NCBI RefSeq assembly: GCF_910596095.1
Contig: NC_056538.1
Coordinates: 9,790,001-9,854,000, forward strand
Reading direction: 5' to 3'
DNA length: 64,000 nucleotides
Source of the DNA: Thunnus maccoyii
Lineage: Eukaryota; Chordata; Actinopteri; Scombriformes; Scombridae
Below the pieces are notes generated by a model. The model was given only the letters and a program-made list of their open reading frames with translations. It searched no databases and was not told where the DNA came from. This document shows, piece after piece, positions 25,729 through 46,198 of this stretch (within the stretch, counting starts at the first letter, position 1; each line of letters opens with the position of its first letter). A program made the position numbers and the translations under genes.

Positions 25729-28360
25729 ACCTGAGGCATCACTCAGCGATTGCTTTCACTTTCTGATGGATCAAAGTTAATTACATAATTACATAAATCT
25801 GAATGTGATGGAAGATGATTTGCTAGTTTAAAATGCTTTAATGTGACAGTTCTGTCCTTGATTCCTTTTGCTTTTATTTAAAGACTTTCAATGAAAACTG
25901 CAAATTCTGCCTCATTCATTATCTCACAGCCTTCTCAAACTGCACAACACACTGGTAGTCACAGCTATGTTTTTTTTTTTTTTTATGAAACAGCACTAGA
26001 AGCAGTGCAACCACATATACACGCTAGCACACATGCACACAAACGCACACTTAATCCCTTCCTGATGTCACTTAGTGGGTCACTGCAACAGCCTACTGCT
26101 ATGTGGGTCGCTGTCTGTCACTGCTGCAATGTAAAGTTAGACTGCCTTTAGGGATGCATCTGTTTCAAACTCATCAAGCAAAAAAGAATAAATCTTTTAA
26201 TTGATATCATTCATTTGTTTCAGTTGTTTTTTGTTACAGGTGAGGTGGGAAAAAAGATTTAAAAAGTTCTCAAATTTTAGAGCATATCCATATTGTTTTA
26301 CACAATCGATGTGCCATCCCAATGACTAACCCAACTGTGGTAACTGTGCTCGAATTGAGGTCTATTCTGATAACCAGAGACTTTAAAGGTACCCCACCAC
26401 TAGTGCTGCTACACTTTTGATCGGCGGATCCTTGTTTTGTTTTGATCAATACATGTTCCTGCTGATAGTTTCACTGATCAACAGTTGTTGTCAGTAATGC
26501 AACAAGAAACAAAGAAGACTGCTGGCCAAGGTAAACACTGATACAATCAATGCAGGATTCAAAATATTCAAAAAATCTGATTGGCAAATGTTTTATGCAG
26601 AAGAAAATGCATTCAGTGTGGTTGTAAGGCCTAAAGGATGAACACAATACATTTTTAGGGAGAAACACTCTACAGGGTAACTTTAAACTGGACCAGCAAC
26701 CATCAAGAGCTAAATTAAACCAGTTAATAAATGACTATAGGCCAGTTATCTTAGCCATCATGCCCATGTGGGCCCTATTGTACATTGGTTATGGATTATG
26801 GAGTGGTTAATTAGTGATGGACTAGCATTTAAACCTTAAGTGGGGTAAGAATTTGTGCATCAGCCCTAGTGTGTCAACCCATGTGGGTCTAAGGGGTCAG
26901 GATGGATTATAAGTGAGAACTAGGTGACCGGTCATCCTCAGACCTGTTAATAATTGGGAGAAATAAAGTGTAAATGCAAGATCAACCCACATCTTAAAAG
27001 GTCTTCCACTTTGGCCCATAAAGGGCCCAGTTGACTTGATGATGAAGGGATGTTTGATCCTGTTTCACCACACAGCCGCACCAATGGTTTCTCTTCAGTA
27101 GAGACAATAAAACACCTTGTTGACGTGAGTACCTGGCGTGACAGCATTCTCTCACTCTACCATGTTTTCAGAGGAAGACTGGCCATGTCACACCCTGTTA
27201 CTGTCAGGACCTGGATGTCTGCCCAGAAACAAAACACCAACAACAAACAACAAAGCACATCTTATTCAGAGGCTGACTGCTCAACTTAGAGCTAAGAATA
27301 GTATGCAATTAAATATCAACTTCAATCTACTGCATGAATATGCTGAGTAATTTGGCCATTTTAAAGAGACTCTTAAACTAAGCCAAGTGGTCTGAAGTCA
27401 GTGGAAAAGTGATTATTTGGTTAATTCATTTATTTGTAGAACTCATGTTCCATTTAAAACCGTTGACATGTTTCCTGTTGCTCGGATGACACAAAGGCAT
27501 TCACACCAGGTCACTGACATAAACATAAGAATATATCAAGAATGACCTGAGTTGAATGAAAAGGATGGATTCAAAATACTTTTCAACGCCACACATCATT
27601 CCACTTATTATATGCATATCATATTGTCTGTCATGTCAGCAGGAAAATATAGGTCATAAGTGTTAATCTCTCCAGCTGTTTCATTTCTACATTAGAGCAG
27701 ATCAGACACCAGAGGCAGATGATTGGTGGATTAATAACTAGCTGGAGCGCAACCTTTACACCTCATGTGTGATGTGGTTAATACTGTATGCGAAACAGGT
27801 AAGAAACAGATAAGATAAATGGAAAAACGTTCCATCGTTTAGAAATGTAATTTTAATCTCTGAAGAGGCTGTAGTTGCACGTAACGACATTTAGAGCAAG
27901 AGAGAAAAAAAAGTATTTACACATCTATGCTGCCCACACAGGAAAGAGCTGTGGCTGAGAATGTGAGAATAGCCTGCCCCACGCTCAGGGCTTATTTGTT
28001 TAACGTCTAAATGACAATTGCATGCCTGAGGGCATTGTTGTTGTACTGTAAATGAAGCCTCAAACATATTTTTGGAAGTGCATTTTTCACATATTATAAA
28101 AGCTCTTGCTGTGTTTGTTGTCACTCCTCGGACAACAGAACCATGTTGGAAGTTTTTTTTGAGTTTTAAAATGACTTGTCCTGGTAATAAGGGGATGTAC
28201 AGTATAAAATGGATATATGTTAATGTTAAGTTGCATGATGTTATTATTTTGAATAGTGAATCTGACAGAATGACCATTAAAATGTACGTATCAAAGCAAA
28301 AATAATAAATCCATAAATGTTTATGGAATGGAAATACTCAAGTACCTCAAGATCATACTT

Positions 28361-29003
28361 AAAGGACAGGTTCATAGTCTTTCAACTCTGGCCGAAAACG
28401 AAAGTCAGGTATCCAAATGAACACTGAGACATGTTTTTCTTGCTGTAATCATTCCTCATGTTCATACTGGACATTAAGAGTTCCCTTCACGATACACTTT
28501 CAATGCAAATGAAAATCCAAGGGTCTCCTTCATGAAAAAATGTATTTAAAAGTTTATTTTAAGATAATATGAAGCTCCAGCTGTCCAAATTAGTCCAATC
28601 AAGTCAATATCTTTCAAAGTTACTGTCTTTTTAGTGCCAAATTCCCTCTTTTTGTTACAATCCTTCCACTACAGCTCAACAGGAAGACGCTTTCCATCGA
28701 GATACGAAGAGGGAATTTTTTACTAAAAAGAGTGTAAATGTGGAACATTTCCTCTTTATTTGACTCAGACAGCTGAAACTTCACATTATCTTTAGATAAA
28801 ATTTTAAATACTTTTTTTCTCAAAACAAACACAGTGGATTTTGGCCCCCATCACTTACAATGTAAGTACATTTGGAGGGGATTTTATAATGATCAATATG
28901 AACTGGAGGAATGATTACAGTAAGTAAAACCTTTTTCAATGTTCATTTGGGCACCTGACTGTTGTTTTAAGACAGACTTGAAAAATTGTGAACCCTTCCT
29001 TTA
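28361..29003 (+). repeat. Long-inverted-repeat MITE, copy 3 (most complete)
   Basis: Left tip AAAGGACAGGTTCATAGTCT and right tip TTGAAAAATTGTGAACCCTT are inverted, and the arms extend more than 100 bp with imperfect complementarity (CATTCCTCATGTTCATACTG opposite ATGAACTGGAGGAATGATTA). No open frame, so non-autonomous. Confidence 0.75.
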
Positions 29004-29120
29004 TGTATGATTTTGAGGAACTTGAGTATTTCCATTTTATGCAATTTTCTTCTTCCACATGTCAAGAAAATCCACTACAGTTATTTTCCAGATATAGACA
29101 CTGGTTACTTTTTGGTTTAA

Positions 29121-29230
29121 CCCTCCTATTGTGTTTTCAAGTTCAGATGTGTGAAACATACTTTTAATTTTTGTCTGATCAAAACAAGGCTTCAGTACAT
29201 CCTGTACAATGGCCTACTGAATACAATAAA

Positions 29231-29267
<37 letters not shown>

Positions 29268-29703
29268 AATGCCTATTAAAAAAAGTTACATCTGTTTTGC
29301 TATGGATTGTTTATGCAGACAAATGCATAGTAAATGTTGCCAAACCATCATGAATAACAAAAATTACAACAAAACAAAAATGATAGTAATAAAATCCTAT
29401 AAAATAGTATACTATAAAATTATGTTTCATGCCAAGAAAGCGTATTGACTTGAATTCAATTGTAGAGAAGCATGCAGCAAATACGATACCACGCACACAC
29501 CCCCACTCTCTCTTTCACTCCCCCCCCCCGCCCCCCCTCCCACACACACACTCACATACACACAGACACACAGACACACAGGTACAGACACACATACACA
29601 TCTCCTGTTCCCCAGCTGTATAGCAGTATATAGACTGGGGATTTCTCGTGCTTTATTTCTCAAATCTCACTGCACACCTGGCACAGCGTGCACGTGCACA
29701 CAT

Positions 29704-29737
<34 letters not shown>

Positions 29738-30180
29738 CATGACGACACTTGTGTGTTTGACCAAGATAAAATGTTGTTTTTGGAAATTGACTTTTCTCCT
29801 TTAACACAACATTACACAACAGATGTAACAGTAATTGCTCATTTTAATGTATAAGAAAATATAAACAAGTTATTTTGGGAATTATTTTGTTCATCAGGTC
29901 ATCTCATGGACTTATTTGCCTGTTCTGTTCATCATAAGCAATAAAATAGACATTGTTTGTTAAATGTGGTCCAAGGTACATAAAATATCAAAGTAACTAT
30001 ATACATGTAGATATATTATGGTTATGGATCACTCAGTCACTCAGCAGATAAAACTTTTCACTGGATGATAATTAGTGTTTTTTTCAGTGCTTGTTGATGA
30101 ATTCAAACACGGGTCAAATTTGACTCATTTCAGTTTTGAACACTGAAGGTGTAAACCATTTTCACAACACAATAGGAGAG
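29121..30180 (+). mobile_element. piggyBac-like non-autonomous element with TTAA duplication
   Basis: TTAA at 29117-29120 and 30181-30184 flank inverted tips CCCTCCTATTGTG and CACAATAGGAGAG. The interior has no transposase frame, only AT and CA microsatellites and a GTCAAATTTGACTC near-palindrome close to the right end. The tips and TTAA target are typical of piggyBac superfamily MITEs. Confidence 0.8.
29705..29736. repeat. (CA)n microsatellite inside the piggyBac-like element
   Basis: About 16 CA units; the related copy at 4900-6066 carries GT units at 5032-5063 in the corresponding place. Confidence 0.95.
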
Positions 30181-31168
30181 TTAAGATGCATTCTCAGTGA
30201 TTAAATTAATTGTTCACAACCTTTTTGGCATGTGACTTCTGAAAAAAGTGTTGGGGCCTCTTCAGATGGTTTCATTTAAATAAATGGCTGATGACTGAGG
30301 AGGTAAAATTATCCAATATTTCACAAAAAGATTGTCCAAAAGTCCAAAAAATTAGTTTTTGTGGCAGAACCTAGTTCTTTTTTTCTGCCATCCTACCCCA
30401 TTAATCATCTCACAACCACCCACATATGCTGCGATCCCTTGGAGGGAACAAATAGATTAAACTACTAGTTGGTAAAGTAGTTAAAACGATATAGTGAATA
30501 ATATATCAAATATTTCAAACTAGTTTCACCAGCCACAGCAGTAAAACCCTGCTTCTGCATTAATGCAATAGTATTAACAATTTAATGATGTCATATATAA
30601 TAATATATCACTCACAGGGGACAGTTTTTGATCATTTTTACTTTTGATATATTTTTAAAAAATATTTGTGCCAATAATATTTCTGTACTGTACTGAACAT
30701 GTATTTGTCGCAGTGTATGACATTATACATACATATATATATTTTAATATGTCAAATAAATACTTTTACTTCACAGGATTTCCAATGCAGGACAATTTAT
30801 TTTTACTTAAGTAAAGTACAGTATCGTAATACTTCTTTCACCTCTGAGTGAAGGTGAAAAGGAGCATGGCTGCTGGTCAAAGCTTCCCTGCAGAAAAAAA
30901 AAAAGGTTCAAAACAAACACTCAGTCTGTTGCTCCACCAATGGTGGGCTTGTTGTCAAGAGTGAGCTCTTCTTTGGCTGGTAGAGTAATGGTGGTCCATC
31001 TATTGGATTAGTGGAGGGATTTCACTGTGGTATTAATCTGAGAAGACAGCAGGCAACCCGGGCTGGGCTCACACTGAGCTGTTGTTTCTCTGTCGCTGGC
31101 TGTCACTCAGCTTGCTGTTCTCACTTCCATCAGACGCGCCGGTGTGAACTGGATACCTCTCGTCCAAC

Positions 31169-34100
31169 ATGAACCTTTTCTGCTTTTCACTGGTAAGAGA
31201 CACACTTTGCTTCCTGCATTTATACCTTTAAGTTGTGTGTGAGTAGCTGAAGGAGAAACTAAGGAAAACTTGTGATGCAAATGTGAGCTTGGCTCCGTGG
31301 AAGACTGTATTGAATAAATGTAAAACATAACAAGCTGTATTAACCATGAAGTGTTGTTATCAAAGTGTGTTAGCCTCTAAATAGGCTACACATGATGCTA
31401 AAGAGACGACTGTAACTCTAGTGTGACAACTGTCTGACAACAGATCAATAACTGTTTGAACAACAGAGATATTCTTCTGATATGAAGCTGCACCTTTTGC
31501 ACAATCTATTTCAAAATTGTGTCAAAACTTTAAATACTTCCCTAACTCATCTGATTTATGGGGCTTTACCTACAGTACATGAGAAATGTATGAAACAGTA
31601 GAATATGTGTACTATTAATTCTGTAAACTATATATTTACTTGATTTGTTGATGGAAGCGATGCTACAGGAGAAAGCAGAGAGATAGTATTGATCAGCAAG
31701 GTGACATGTGCAATGACAAGCACACGCAAACACACACACACACACACACACATATGGCCTCTCAGATGCTACTGCAGCTGTCGTGCTACACGTGGGGCTC
31801 AAAGGCGTGTATACAGAAACTTGCCTTTGGACAGATGTTGACCAATGATCAGGATTATTAACTTTAAAACATCTTCCTGCAGTAAACAGAGGCTTGAGAA
31901 GCGATTGCACTGATTGTCTCCTCTGCTGCTGTTATTCCACATCACGTGTGTGATGATTTCAAACATAACTCATTTTAAATACATGTAATTCGGTACGGGA
32001 TATTAACTGGCACGATGGATAAAACACACAAGAGCAAACAAGTGAGATAAACATAAACTCACTCAAAAAATACAATACATACACTGCATATTTTAATCAT
32101 TTGGACACATTATGAGAGTTCAAACCAGAAAAAGCCTGATCTTATAGAATTAAAATCATTCTTATCGACATTAAAGATAGGCCTCATCCTGTCCAGCACA
32201 CAGATAAGACGTCATCATGAGAGAAATTGGTTATATGTTCCTAGAAGGAATCCAAGCAAGCCAAACAAATATTAATCCACACTGAAATCTGTTCTGAGGA
32301 AATTCAGTCCTTCCCTATATCCGTGGTTGACAAGCAAATTTAAAAGAGCTTTGCAGCAGCATCAGCAGCACATCCCTACTGTCATATCAAATTCTCATAA
32401 CTCTAATTTTGATGCTTTGTGTCTGTTTACTGTGAAATGAAGAATTATGTGCACTGTTATGTGTTTGTGCCCCTGAAAACTGTATTTTTACTTAATTCTG
32501 TAAATGCAGGAGCGTGAGGTTTCATCGTGCAGCATGTGAAACCTTTAAAACCTGCTTGATTTCTGCACACTATGCTCTTCATCTTAATCTTAATCACGCA
32601 GAATAGATTAAATCCATTCATAAATCATGCCTGCTGCCAAATGTCAACTGTCTGACAGCTGTGTGTCTGTCCACATGGTATCAGGAGGGGTCTATGGACA
32701 GCCTGTATGAAGCGGTGCAGAACTCCAGTGACGGCCCGCCACAGCCCGTTCCCAGCCGCTCCTCCAGCCGCTCATGCAGCCGTTCCTGCAGCCGCTCCTG
32801 CAGCCCGGCCGTCCTGCTGGATGACAATACAAAGTGGCGAGGCTCTGGAAGATCCATTTCTATGGTGAGAAGAACAACTGATACTCTCAAGCATGTCCAC
32901 AAACATTCATGTAGTACAGACTGTGAGTGGTGGAGCCCTGTGAACAAACACGACCAGATTGAGTGGGGTCACTTCTCGTAGGAATTGGGACCAGATTGTA
33001 CCTTTAAGATAAAGCTGATTATGAAATCATAATGATGAGCAGAGCCAGTTGACAGCTGCTATTCTGATTATTTTTTAGACAAGCTTGTCATGAAAATTAA
33101 ATGTTACATGTCATGACACTGAATCTCTACATGAGTCTGCTAAAGAACACAACAATGTATAAAATCAGTTCAGATATGACAGAAAATCAGAAATTCAGTA
33201 CAGATACACACTAACATCTGGCTGAAAATGCTTTCTTTTCCTTCAGGAAATGGCTCCGATGCCGGGGACCAACTCTAACAAAAAGAAAAGAAGGTGAGCT
33301 CATCAGAGATAGACACAAACATGCACACATGGTGTTAGCTGCACCAAATGACAATGGGTTTATCTCTCAGGTATTTTTGTTTCTTGTTCCCATATTAATC
33401 ATGTTCATCAGACAGTGAAATAGTATTAAAAACATCGTAATCCTGACAGGCAGTCAAGCTTGTGTCGACTGTATTTAGCCCTCTTTCTATTTCTTTAGTT
33501 GCATGCGCATGTGAACCGCAGCATAAACAGTGAAAGGGCTTTCCCCATAGTGTAATAATATGGCTTGAAAGGCTCCCTGTTTATTTTCACTGGGGGTTAA
33601 TGCTGTAAATCCTTCCTGTAGCAGAGCAGACCGGCTCAGCAGTACTGCCCTCCTCATCCTTACCTCAGCTCATCTATCTGCTTAATACAATGCTTTTTAA
33701 GAAGAGGGATTGGCATCCCATTAGAAACAATTGCAAAAAAAGCTATATATATATATATATATGTTACTCAGTGTGAGTGGTAGTGAATGTTTTTGTGTTT
33801 TTTTTAGAAGAAGAAAGGCCCTGCAGACTGTTGGGCCAGCAGAAGGCAGATTATAGCTTTGGGCTAGTTGGACTAAGAGGATTCAAGGCCCCCCTACTTA
33901 GAGTCCCCAGCCTCCTCAACACCTTTTCTCCCCTGGCTTTACTTTAAAAGAAACATGACTCTGCGGTCACATTGTGGTGTTTGAGTCCACAGAAAGACTA
34001 GATTGTGCTTAAACAGAGTACACAACTGATGTAATATGTAGTATAAATCTACTTTCCTACGATTTGATTTTAGTTTTTACCTTCATGATCTGTGATTTAT

Positions 34101-35668
34101 GTGCTTTATGGTCGTCTATTTATGTCTTAATCATGTTTTGTTGTTATGTTGTGTGTTCAGTGACTAAAAATCAACCATATCAGTGTGGTTGTTGTAGTGT
34201 GTGTTGTACTTATTAATGGCAAATTCATAATATTTCTGTCTCTCTGTTCATTTGACTTTCAGAACACATGTATCTAAATCTGCGTCAGAAAATGAAGCGT
34301 TGGGTGAGTACTAACATATTTTCTTGTGTTAAGTTTTTTATTGTATATCTTTTTAATTCAAAGAGATTTGATTGAAGTGATAAAGTCATTATGTCCATTA
34401 TTGTCTGAGTGTATTTGCTGTATCTCATGCATTATCATGAACCCTCAGGAAGACTGCAGCGAAATAATTGACCTTTTGAAAGCTGCTAAGAATATATCAT
34501 TGTCTATTAGATTAAAAGCTACAATTACTTACTCGGCTTCCTGTCCGTGACGCAGATAACACTTTCATTCAGTGTGATGTGCAGCCGTGGCCTCCGTTCA
34601 CCCCGACTTTTCAGATAAAATCCTCAACATTTCTGATTTGTCTCCCTCCACGGCAGATAACCCTGGCTGTAATACTGCAGTCTGGCAGCCTGCCAAGAGC
34701 CGAGAAGATTTAGTCCACATCACCAACAATCACAATGAAGGTAAATAGGAAATAAATAGGCTAAGCTCATCTATATGCCAACGTTCATTTGGACTCTCAG
34801 CATGACGTCTGAAGACTTTACTCACCACCAATTCACCACCAAAACTGCACCCCAAACTATTTAGTATTTAGTAATGTTACACAGGCCTGCAATAACAACA
34901 CCAAGCAGTGACAGACCTTTAAGTTGGAGAAAAAAAATGCATTAATTAGATTTTTAAGGCAGTGACACAGAGCAGTCACACAACTCAACTGATAGCTAAC
35001 ATGATGAGACATATAATTATACTTTGCGCCCTTTTAGAGCTAAAAAGGACTAAACACAGAACAGAAACCAAAGGAGGAAAAGGAGCTCATCATTCTGGCA
35101 CTAAGAAAAAGGAGAAACTGCCTCCAAACCAGGTGAGGATGCTCTTATAAATCCTGCTGTCTTCTCAGCTTCTTCCACTTATTACAAATCTCCTTCAATA
35201 GATATTTTCATATATGTGAACCAAGTGGCACAGCTTGTTATGTTTGGTTTACAGGCTGGTAATTATGAGGGATGGAAGCCAAACCCGGATTGGTCAAACA
35301 GCAACCACAAAGACCAGGTGAGTGGCAGAGCATGAACCTGTATTTCTATGATGTGAGTCAGAACACCTTCCTTTAAATTCTGCTCCGCTAAATTACATTT
35401 TTGTCCTAAAAACTCACAGATCGATGCATCTGTGTCGATCTGACGTTTAAGCAGCATTAAAATGAAACTGTTGCTGTCAGTTTAGGAGTTTCAAGCCGCC
35501 ACCTGCTTGTGACAACCAGAGAGCCTCTGGTGGCCTAAATGGCACAATCATTTAACGCAAATGCTGATTGAGTTTTAATACAGTGCAGATGGTCCAAAGA
35601 GTGGTACTGCTCTCTCTGTAATCTCTGGGCCACATGGCAGAGAGACATGTGAAAACAAGAGGAGGACT

Positions 35669-35763
<95 letters not shown>

Positions 35764-37351
35764 AAGTAGGGAGGGTTTACAGGCCTTGTGCCAGGTCACC
35801 CAGTGCCCATGCTGACTAATGCCCATCATAGTGAGAAGCAAACAAAGCAGAGCCTGCCAGTAGTGGATCAGCAGCAGTCACAATGTGTCTGTGCTGCTAA
35901 ATCGTCCAGAGTAACTGTCTGACCCAAATGGGATTTGGACAATGTTACCGGACCTTTTTACTAATAACCACCAAAAAATCGTGCTGAGTCATGTGAGTGC
36001 GTCATAATGGGTCAATGACTGTTATTTTTTCTTGTGAGTACCAGAGGAGTTGTCATATTTAGGACTTAAAGTACATACATATAGATTGTCTCTCTGTGCA
36101 TCATTTCAGAGCGTCCATTGCAACGGAGTGGCGACAGAGTCTAAACCTGCCGTCAAAAGAAATCAAAAGACTGGAAAGAAACTGGGCACAAAGAGCAGGA
36201 AGGAGGGGTCAAAGAAAACTCACAACTCAACAGGTGAAACAACTTTAAACAACAAGAAGACAAGTTTACTGCCTCCTATTCCTTCCCCATAAACTGTCCT
36301 TTTTGACCTTTTTCGTGACTCTAAAACCAAGCTATGACCAAGTTTTCATAGAAATGTAGCAACTCCATTTCATGAATTACACTTCTGCTTTTAAGTAGGT
36401 GTTGTGACATCCTGACTGTAGATGTCTACAATGTCTCCATAAGAGCCAAACAAAACAAATAAACAAGCGCCTACTCAAACATTTAACTACACATAGGGGT
36501 TACAAAGGCAAAGAAGCCACCACAAGAACTGATTGGTCTGTTTCGCTACTTCACTACACTCTTTTTCCGGTGCTGCTTTGAGGTTTGAAATAGTCTCCAT
36601 CATCTAGTAGAGCCTATTCCAGTGAAAAACGTGTCTTCACTGTCTTTGTTACTACTCTGTCGTAAGAGAAATGTGTAAAGAGACTAAACAGGATTACTTT
36701 GCGTGCATGCAAGCAGTTTTGCGGTGGTGTTACAACAGTTAGCGTGGACAGCATATGCAGAACTATGAATCACTCTCCACTGCAGTGATGAACCGCTTTG
36801 AAGCACCTCAACACAGTGCAAAAGTCTATTTCCGGTTCAAAAGAGGAGACCATCAACACCACCAGTCCCTTTCAAATGTCACTTTTCATTTACTTTCTTC
36901 CATTCTGTCTTCTGTCTCAGTGCACTCCCCACCAGGAGCTATGAGCCCACCCGTGGGACCTCACTACCTGGATTTACCATACAGGTCAGACAGGAGGCCC
37001 TATCTGGGCAAGTCCTCCACCCTCCCCGCTCAGGAGAACACCACCCCAGGCCGCTGCACTGACATGGTCAGCCTCCCTGGTGGAGCGACACCCATGCACA
37101 CGCACCACCAGCGCTGGAGCAACCCAGGTGAGAGCAGTCCCGCCTGGGGGACCATCCAGCACACCTGCCGCAGGCCACTCACAGAGTACCGTGTGTACTC
37201 CCACGACTTCGCCACGCCCCATGGGAAGGAGTGGGAGGGAAGACAGCAGGAGGCAACAGCCCAGGATGACAGCTTGAAACAGGACTGTAAACCCCAGATT
37301 CCCCCAAAGGTGCCACGGTCTGTCACTGATGTGGATCTGTCAGAACCAAAT
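31169..37351 (+). CDS. samsn1: samsn1 upstream exons: long N-terminal extension
   Basis: Exons 31169-31192 (probable start, MNLFCFSL), 32685-32864, 33247-33293, 34263-34303, 34657-34740, 35038-35132, 35255-35317, 36110-36233 and 36921-37351 each have an AG acceptor and a GT donor. Their phases chain without a stop (0,0,2,1,1,0,0,1,0) and enter samsn1 exon 2 at 41108 in the correct frame (SEPN then RSTSFGKFEG). This gives about 363 extra residues and a long form of about 694 residues. The extension is Ser/Arg-, Lys- and Pro-rich with no domain I recognise; it includes an SRSC repeat and several lysine-rich segments, so it is probably largely disordered. The first exon is the least certain: Met at 32694 is an alternative start. 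An upstream-promoter isoform of samsn1 is the best reading; a separate gene is unlikely because the open frame continues only into samsn1. Confidence 0.75.
32744..32812 (+). repeat. samsn1: Coding 12-bp minisatellite (SRSC repeat) in samsn1
   Basis: Tandem AGCCGCTCCTGC-type units inside the exon at 32685-32864 encode SRSSSRSCSRSCSRSCS. The frame is kept because the unit is a multiple of three. Confidence 0.85.
35671..35760. repeat. (GT)45 microsatellite
   Basis: 90 bp of uninterrupted GT in a samsn1 long-form intron, the longest perfect microsatellite in the window. Confidence 0.98.
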
Positions 37352-39345
37352 GTGAGTTTCTGCTGATGGCTATATGTTTTTGAAACCATTAGCCCAGGAA
37401 GGAGATCTGGGCATGTTCTGAGACATAGTTTTAGCTATTCTGATGCATAGGTCTTAATGAATTATGCACATTTCAGTGCAACTGCAGTATTGGCTTCTAT
37501 GCAGCTCTAATGAAGTGCTCTGCTTAAGGCCTTTTTTATTTCTTTGTTTGTGTGGGGCTCTTAGGGTTACAATATCAAACAGCTGTGATATTATATGAAC
37601 CTCTTCAATGCCACGGATATTTTGGCAGGTCCATCACACACATGATGTGCAGCCAAGCGTTCTGCAGACTCTCCTACATCAGTTGCTGTTTGATACAATG
37701 AGGTGGTCCCTCAGTGCTAATACCACACAATAGTGCAGATTAACCTTAAAGGTCAATGCTTTCGCGTGCACTTGACATCTCTCAAAGCATATAAGACCCT
37801 TGCTGATACCCAGTGAGCACGTGCAGCATGCACCCTGTGTGACACAAAGCAGTTGTCGTAGCTTAACATGACTTTGGAGGAAATTGTCCACGATGAGACG
37901 GATGATCCGGAATAAAGATTACAAGATCCCTATGGATCTAAAGTGTCGCTGGTTCTTAGAGATAAAAAGTAATTTCATCGGACATGACGCCTCGTCCTGC
38001 ATCTTTAATGGTCTGAAACTTTAAACTGAAAACTGAAAACTGTTAGCTGTTAGCTGTTAGCTAAATAATACAAGCAGCAAATTCAGAACACAATGCCAAA
38101 CAATTAGTTATAAAAGGTATTACAATCGAGCAGGTGTCTTTTTTCAAATGTTAAATATCTCATTTTGGAATAAAACTCTTCAGATGAACAACGGCCTCTC
38201 CAAGTGAGTCAGGAGCCTCAGAAGTAATAATCTGGATTGACAGGAGTTTACGGCTGATTGCAAGCAGTGGGATTAGGCAATGGTTTTGTCTGTAGAATTC
38301 CCTTTTCTACTGACCGATTGAAACCCCCTTGCAATGTAAACACTGGGGCAAATCCCCATATGGCAACATCAGAGCGATGTTAGGATCCTATCATGTGAGG
38401 ATCCTGTGTGAGTTACTTCCTCACACTCCCAGATTAACTGTCTGGTTTTTGTGAGAAGGTGACCAGTGGTTATTTTCTGATTCTCTAGAGCAGACACAAT
38501 CATGTCTTTTATGGTTAAGTGTCTCTCGTACAGACCTTAAAGTACAGACATAGAGTGAAATGTATGAACTTACATACTGAGAACAGAGTTTAACCGGAAA
38601 GCATTTCAACACAACAAAGTTACCACTTCTCCGCTATTCCTGTCATACGTCAGTACTTCCTTAAAAGCTTCACCCTGCATTAAGAAAGAAAGGCATAAGA
38701 TAAAATACTCCAGCATCATTTACCAAAACCAAGTTCCTCATTGCTATTTAAAGGAAATTTTGAGGAATATTGAATTTAGGATTGTCTAACACTTACACTT
38801 TTACATTATTTCTCTCTATTTTCACCATTAAATAAAAGCTTATAAGTTTATGGACAAATACAATAATTATATTGTCAGTTTGTTCATGTGGATGCAAGTC
38901 TACTGACAAAATATGACACAGGCTACTAGTGGTTACTTGATTGACTAATACTCCTGTTCGTGTCATTACAGCCCAACTTTAAGCAGATCAACCAAAGCAA
39001 TACAACTCAATAGCCACTATGACATAAGTTCATCATAAATATCACATATCTTATAAATAACAAACACCACAATGTAAAACTGAATTGTTGCTCTTCCAGG
39101 AAGTGATGTTGTTGATGAGCGGGCCACAAAGTGCACACTTAAGCACTTGTGTTTTTCCCTTTCTGAAGCGATTCTGCAACGAGAGATACTGTCAATTGCC
39201 TCACATCCTGTGCGTTGTAAGGAAGTGGGCTAGCGCATCAGACAGGCAGCCTCACTGTTAGTTAACACTTGACTGTCAGCAGAGTGGACAGTGGAAATAG
39301 AGAAGAGCAAAGACTGAGACTTGACAAAAACACAAAAAGCTGAAA
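37352..39345. other. samsn1 intron containing the short-form promoter
   Basis: Intron of the long form. I see no exon or named repeat. The last 300 bp should act as the promoter and 5' UTR of the short form. Confidence 0.5.
39099..39237 (+). promoter_or_regulatory. Candidate ETS sites upstream of the samsn1 short-form start
   Basis: Two GGAAGTG cores, at 39099-39105 and 39231-39237, lie about 250 and 110 bp before the ATG at 39346. ETS/PU.1-type sites are common in TATA-less promoters of blood-cell genes and SAMSN1 is blood-cell expressed in mammals. The motif is short, so this is only suggestive. Confidence 0.3.

Positions 39346-46198
<6,853 letters not shown>

Larger units (their letters stand above)
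25729..31168. other. Intergenic DNA between the Ly6-domain gene and samsn1
   Basis: Contains the MITE at 28361 and the piggyBac-like element at 29121. An AATAAA near 26189 may serve the Ly6 gene. Nothing coding was recognised, including 26200-28360. Confidence 0.55.

Noticed and set aside
35575..35841. Open frames with poly-(VC) or poly-(HT)
   Set aside because: They are translations of the GT microsatellite in both directions.
36755..36920. Met-initiated start of the long frame leading into 36921-37351
   Set aside because: The phase-1 acceptor at 36919-36920 joins the upstream samsn1 exon correctly; the preceding part is intron.
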